Source of the DNA: JAZNGX01 sp045576675
GTDB taxonomy: Bacteria > Bacillota > Clostridia > Monoglobales > Firm-18
Length of the DNA stretch: 6,979 bases
Direction of reading: 5' to 3'
NCBI GenBank assembly: GCA_045576675.1
Contig: JAZNGX010000041.1
Coordinates: 1-6,979, forward strand
Under the pieces are notes generated by a model. It was not told where the DNA came from. It saw only the letters and a list, made by a program, of their open reading frames with translations, and did not search any database. Below, piece after piece: positions 5,824 to 6,979 of this stretch. Position 1 is the stretch's first letter. Every line of letters begins with the position of its first letter. The position numbers and the translations under genes are program-made.

Positions 5824-6795
5824 ATGTGCACAGCAGTTTCAGTTACAAAGGACAATCATTATTTTGGCAGGAATTCTGACCTTTTCCGCTCTTATGGCGA
5901 AAGCGTCGTTATTACAACTACGGATTTTCCGCTTACATTCAGAAAAGAAGAAGCCGTTGCAAAGCACTGCGCAATAATAGGCACAGCAATTGTTGCTGAC
6001 GGCTATCCGTTATATTTTGATGCAATGAATGAGCACGGGCTTTGTATGGCAGCGTTGAATTTTCCGGGGCTTGCACAGTATCAGCCATACATCGAGGGAA
6101 TGAAAAACGTTGCCCCCTTTGAGCTTATTCCATACATTTTGTGCAAATGCAAAAATATTGCAGAGGCACGTGAGCTTTTAACAGAAATTAATATCATAAA
6201 AATTGATTTTTCAAATGAATATCCTCTTACTCCGCTGCACTGGATTGTGTCGGATAAAACAGGCTCGCTTACAATTGAGCCTGTTGCAGACGGGCTTAAG
6301 GTTTACAGCAACCACGTTGGCGTTTTAACAAACAGTCCGTCCTTTGATATGCAGCTTTTTAATCTTAATAATTATATGAATTTGTCACCAAAGCAGCCGC
6401 AAAATGCTTTTTCAAAGGGTGTTCCGCTTTTTTGCTACAGCTATGGTATGGGCGGAATCGGACTTCCGGGCGATTTATCCTCTATGTCACGCTTTGTCCG
6501 TGCCTGCTTTACCAAGCTTAACTGCACAAGGCTTAGCTCTGAGACGGAATTTTTTCATATTTTAAATTCTGTTTATCAGGTGTGCGGTCTTAATGATGTA
6601 AGCGACAGCGAATATGAATATACAAGCTATTCCTGCTGCTACAACACCACAAAGCTTTTGTATTGCTATACGACCTATGGTAATTTAAGTATTTCTGCAA
6701 TAGACTTAAACAAGGTTTGTATTTATGACGATAAGCTTATTGTTTATCCTCATATTACCGAGCAGAATATTTTTGTGCAAAATGAGACGCAATAA
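5824..6795 (+). CDS. bsh: Choloylglycine hydrolase family protein, probable bile salt hydrolase
   Basis: This N-terminal-nucleophile hydrolase has 323 residues, typical for the family. It has no signal peptide, so it acts in the cytosol. Starting at 5824 makes the protein begin MCTAVS; removal of Met exposes the catalytic Cys2. The conserved active-site set is complete: Cys2, Arg16 and Asp19 in FGRNSD, Asn79 in LNFP, Asn170 in LTNSPSFD, and Arg223 in LPGDLSSMSRFVR. These correspond to Cys2, Arg18, Asp21, Asn82, Asn175 and Arg228 of the Clostridium perfringens enzyme. Asn at the position equivalent to 82 favours bile salt hydrolase over penicillin V acylase, where it is usually Tyr. The likely reaction is cleavage of glycine or taurine from conjugated bile acids; other N-acyl amides remain possible. 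It is divergent from ddl and monocistronic, ending in a terminator. It is cysteine-rich, with 13 Cys. Confidence 0.93.
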   Translation: MCTAVSVTKDNHYFGRNSDLFRSYGESVVITTTDFPLTFRKEEAVAKHCAIIGTAIVADGYPLYFDAMNEHGLCMAALNFPGLAQYQPYIEGMKNVAPFELIPYILCKCKNIAEARELLTEINIIKIDFSNEYPLTPLHWIVSDKTGSLTIEPVADGLKVYSNHVGVLTNSPSFDMQLFNLNNYMNLSPKQPQNAFSKGVPLFCYSYGMGGIGLPGDLSSMSRFVRACFTKLNCTRLSSETEFFHILNSVYQVCGLNDVSDSEYEYTSYSCCYNTTKLLYCYTTYGNLSISAIDLNKVCIYDDKLIVYPHITEQNIFVQNETQ

Positions 6796-6799
6796 TATT

Positions 6800-6830
6800 A
6801 AGGGGGATATCGGCTTCGATATCCCCTTTT
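6800..6830 (+). terminator. Rho-independent terminator of the hydrolase gene
   Basis: GGGGATATCG (6803-6812) pairs perfectly with CGATATCCCC (6817-6826) around a GCTT loop. The stem is extended by a G-T pair and two A-T pairs into TTTT (6827-6830). It begins four bases after the hydrolase stop codon. The T-run is short (four), but the stem is strong. Its A-rich left flank gives little support for use on the other strand. Confidence 0.88.
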
Positions 6831-6855
6831 AATGTGCGGAAAATATTAAATTTCA

Positions 6856-6870
6856 GTGGTCTCTGACCAC
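6856..6870. other. Short perfect hairpin in AT-rich non-coding DNA
   Basis: GTGGTC (6856-6861) pairs with GACCAC (6865-6870) around a TCT loop. It has no adjacent T-run on either strand. It is a GC-rich island in otherwise very AT-rich sequence and could be a remnant of a repeat or a weak accessory terminator. Confidence 0.4.
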
Positions 6871-6937
6871 CCTGTTATTTATTACATATATTTAATAATA
6901 TTAAATAATAATTATTAATTTAACTTAACGTATTTTA

Positions 6938-6966
6938 TTCATATAAAAATGTTGATTTTATATAAT
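6938..6966 (+). promoter_or_regulatory. Possible plus-strand promoter at the right edge
   Basis: A perfect TATAAT (6961-6966) lies 17 bases after TTCATA (6938-6943), which matches 4 of 6 bases of the -35 consensus. Surrounding sequence is so AT-rich that a chance match is likely. If real, it would drive a gene beyond the window. The rest of 6831-6979 shows no gene. Confidence 0.3.
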
Positions 6967-6979
6967 ATTTGTTATATAA

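Overview
The window looks like a chromosomal segment of a low-to-moderate GC Gram-positive anaerobe of the class Clostridia, plausibly a gut-dwelling member of the Oscillospirales/Ruminococcaceae-like groups. The grounds are strong Shine-Dalgarno sites, a consensus sigma-A promoter, the flavour of the ArgRS, MurI and Ddl sequences, a choloylglycine hydrolase of the bile-salt-hydrolase type, and a secreted protein built from Clostridia-style surface modules. The taxonomic placement is inference; no marker gene settles it.

Layout: (1) Positions 1-599 hold no credible gene. They are packed with secondary-structure-forming DNA: a 262-base element bounded by an 18-bp perfect inverted repeat, a 128-base cloverleaf-like element with two look-alike hairpins, a small 7-bp hairpin with a clamp, and a perfect 10-bp hairpin with alternative outer stems. 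(2) Positions 600-5703 are five tightly spaced minus-strand genes, in transcription order ddl, murI, a DUF1934/YwiB-like gene, argS, and a secreted protein with a cohesin-like domain. Gaps are 5, 12, 4 and 25 bases, with ribosome sites lying in or overlapping the end of the upstream gene for three of the junctions, so the five are probably one operon. It starts at a promoter TTGATA-N17-TATAAT (5764 to 5736, minus strand). This promoter places the transcription start at about 5729-5730, so the real ddl start is the internal ATG at 5703. (3) A 120-base divergent intergenic region separates ddl from the plus-strand choloylglycine hydrolase gene (5824-6795), which has its own rho-independent terminator (6800-6830). 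(4) Positions 6831-6979 are very AT-rich non-coding DNA with a short hairpin and a possible plus-strand promoter at the right edge.

How the genes fit together: MurI supplies D-glutamate and Ddl supplies D-Ala-D-Ala for peptidoglycan precursors. ArgS charges tRNA-Arg, and the YwiB-like protein is a small beta-barrel of unknown function that is often found beside argS. The last gene makes an exported, probably surface or extracellular protein and is clearly more AT-rich than its neighbours, suggesting later addition to the operon or a different evolutionary tempo. The hydrolase is a separate divergent unit, probably deconjugating bile salts inside the cell.

No wholly new multi-gene system is visible. 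The least explained parts are the structured repeat cluster at 1-599 and the accessory secreted protein attached to the housekeeping operon.
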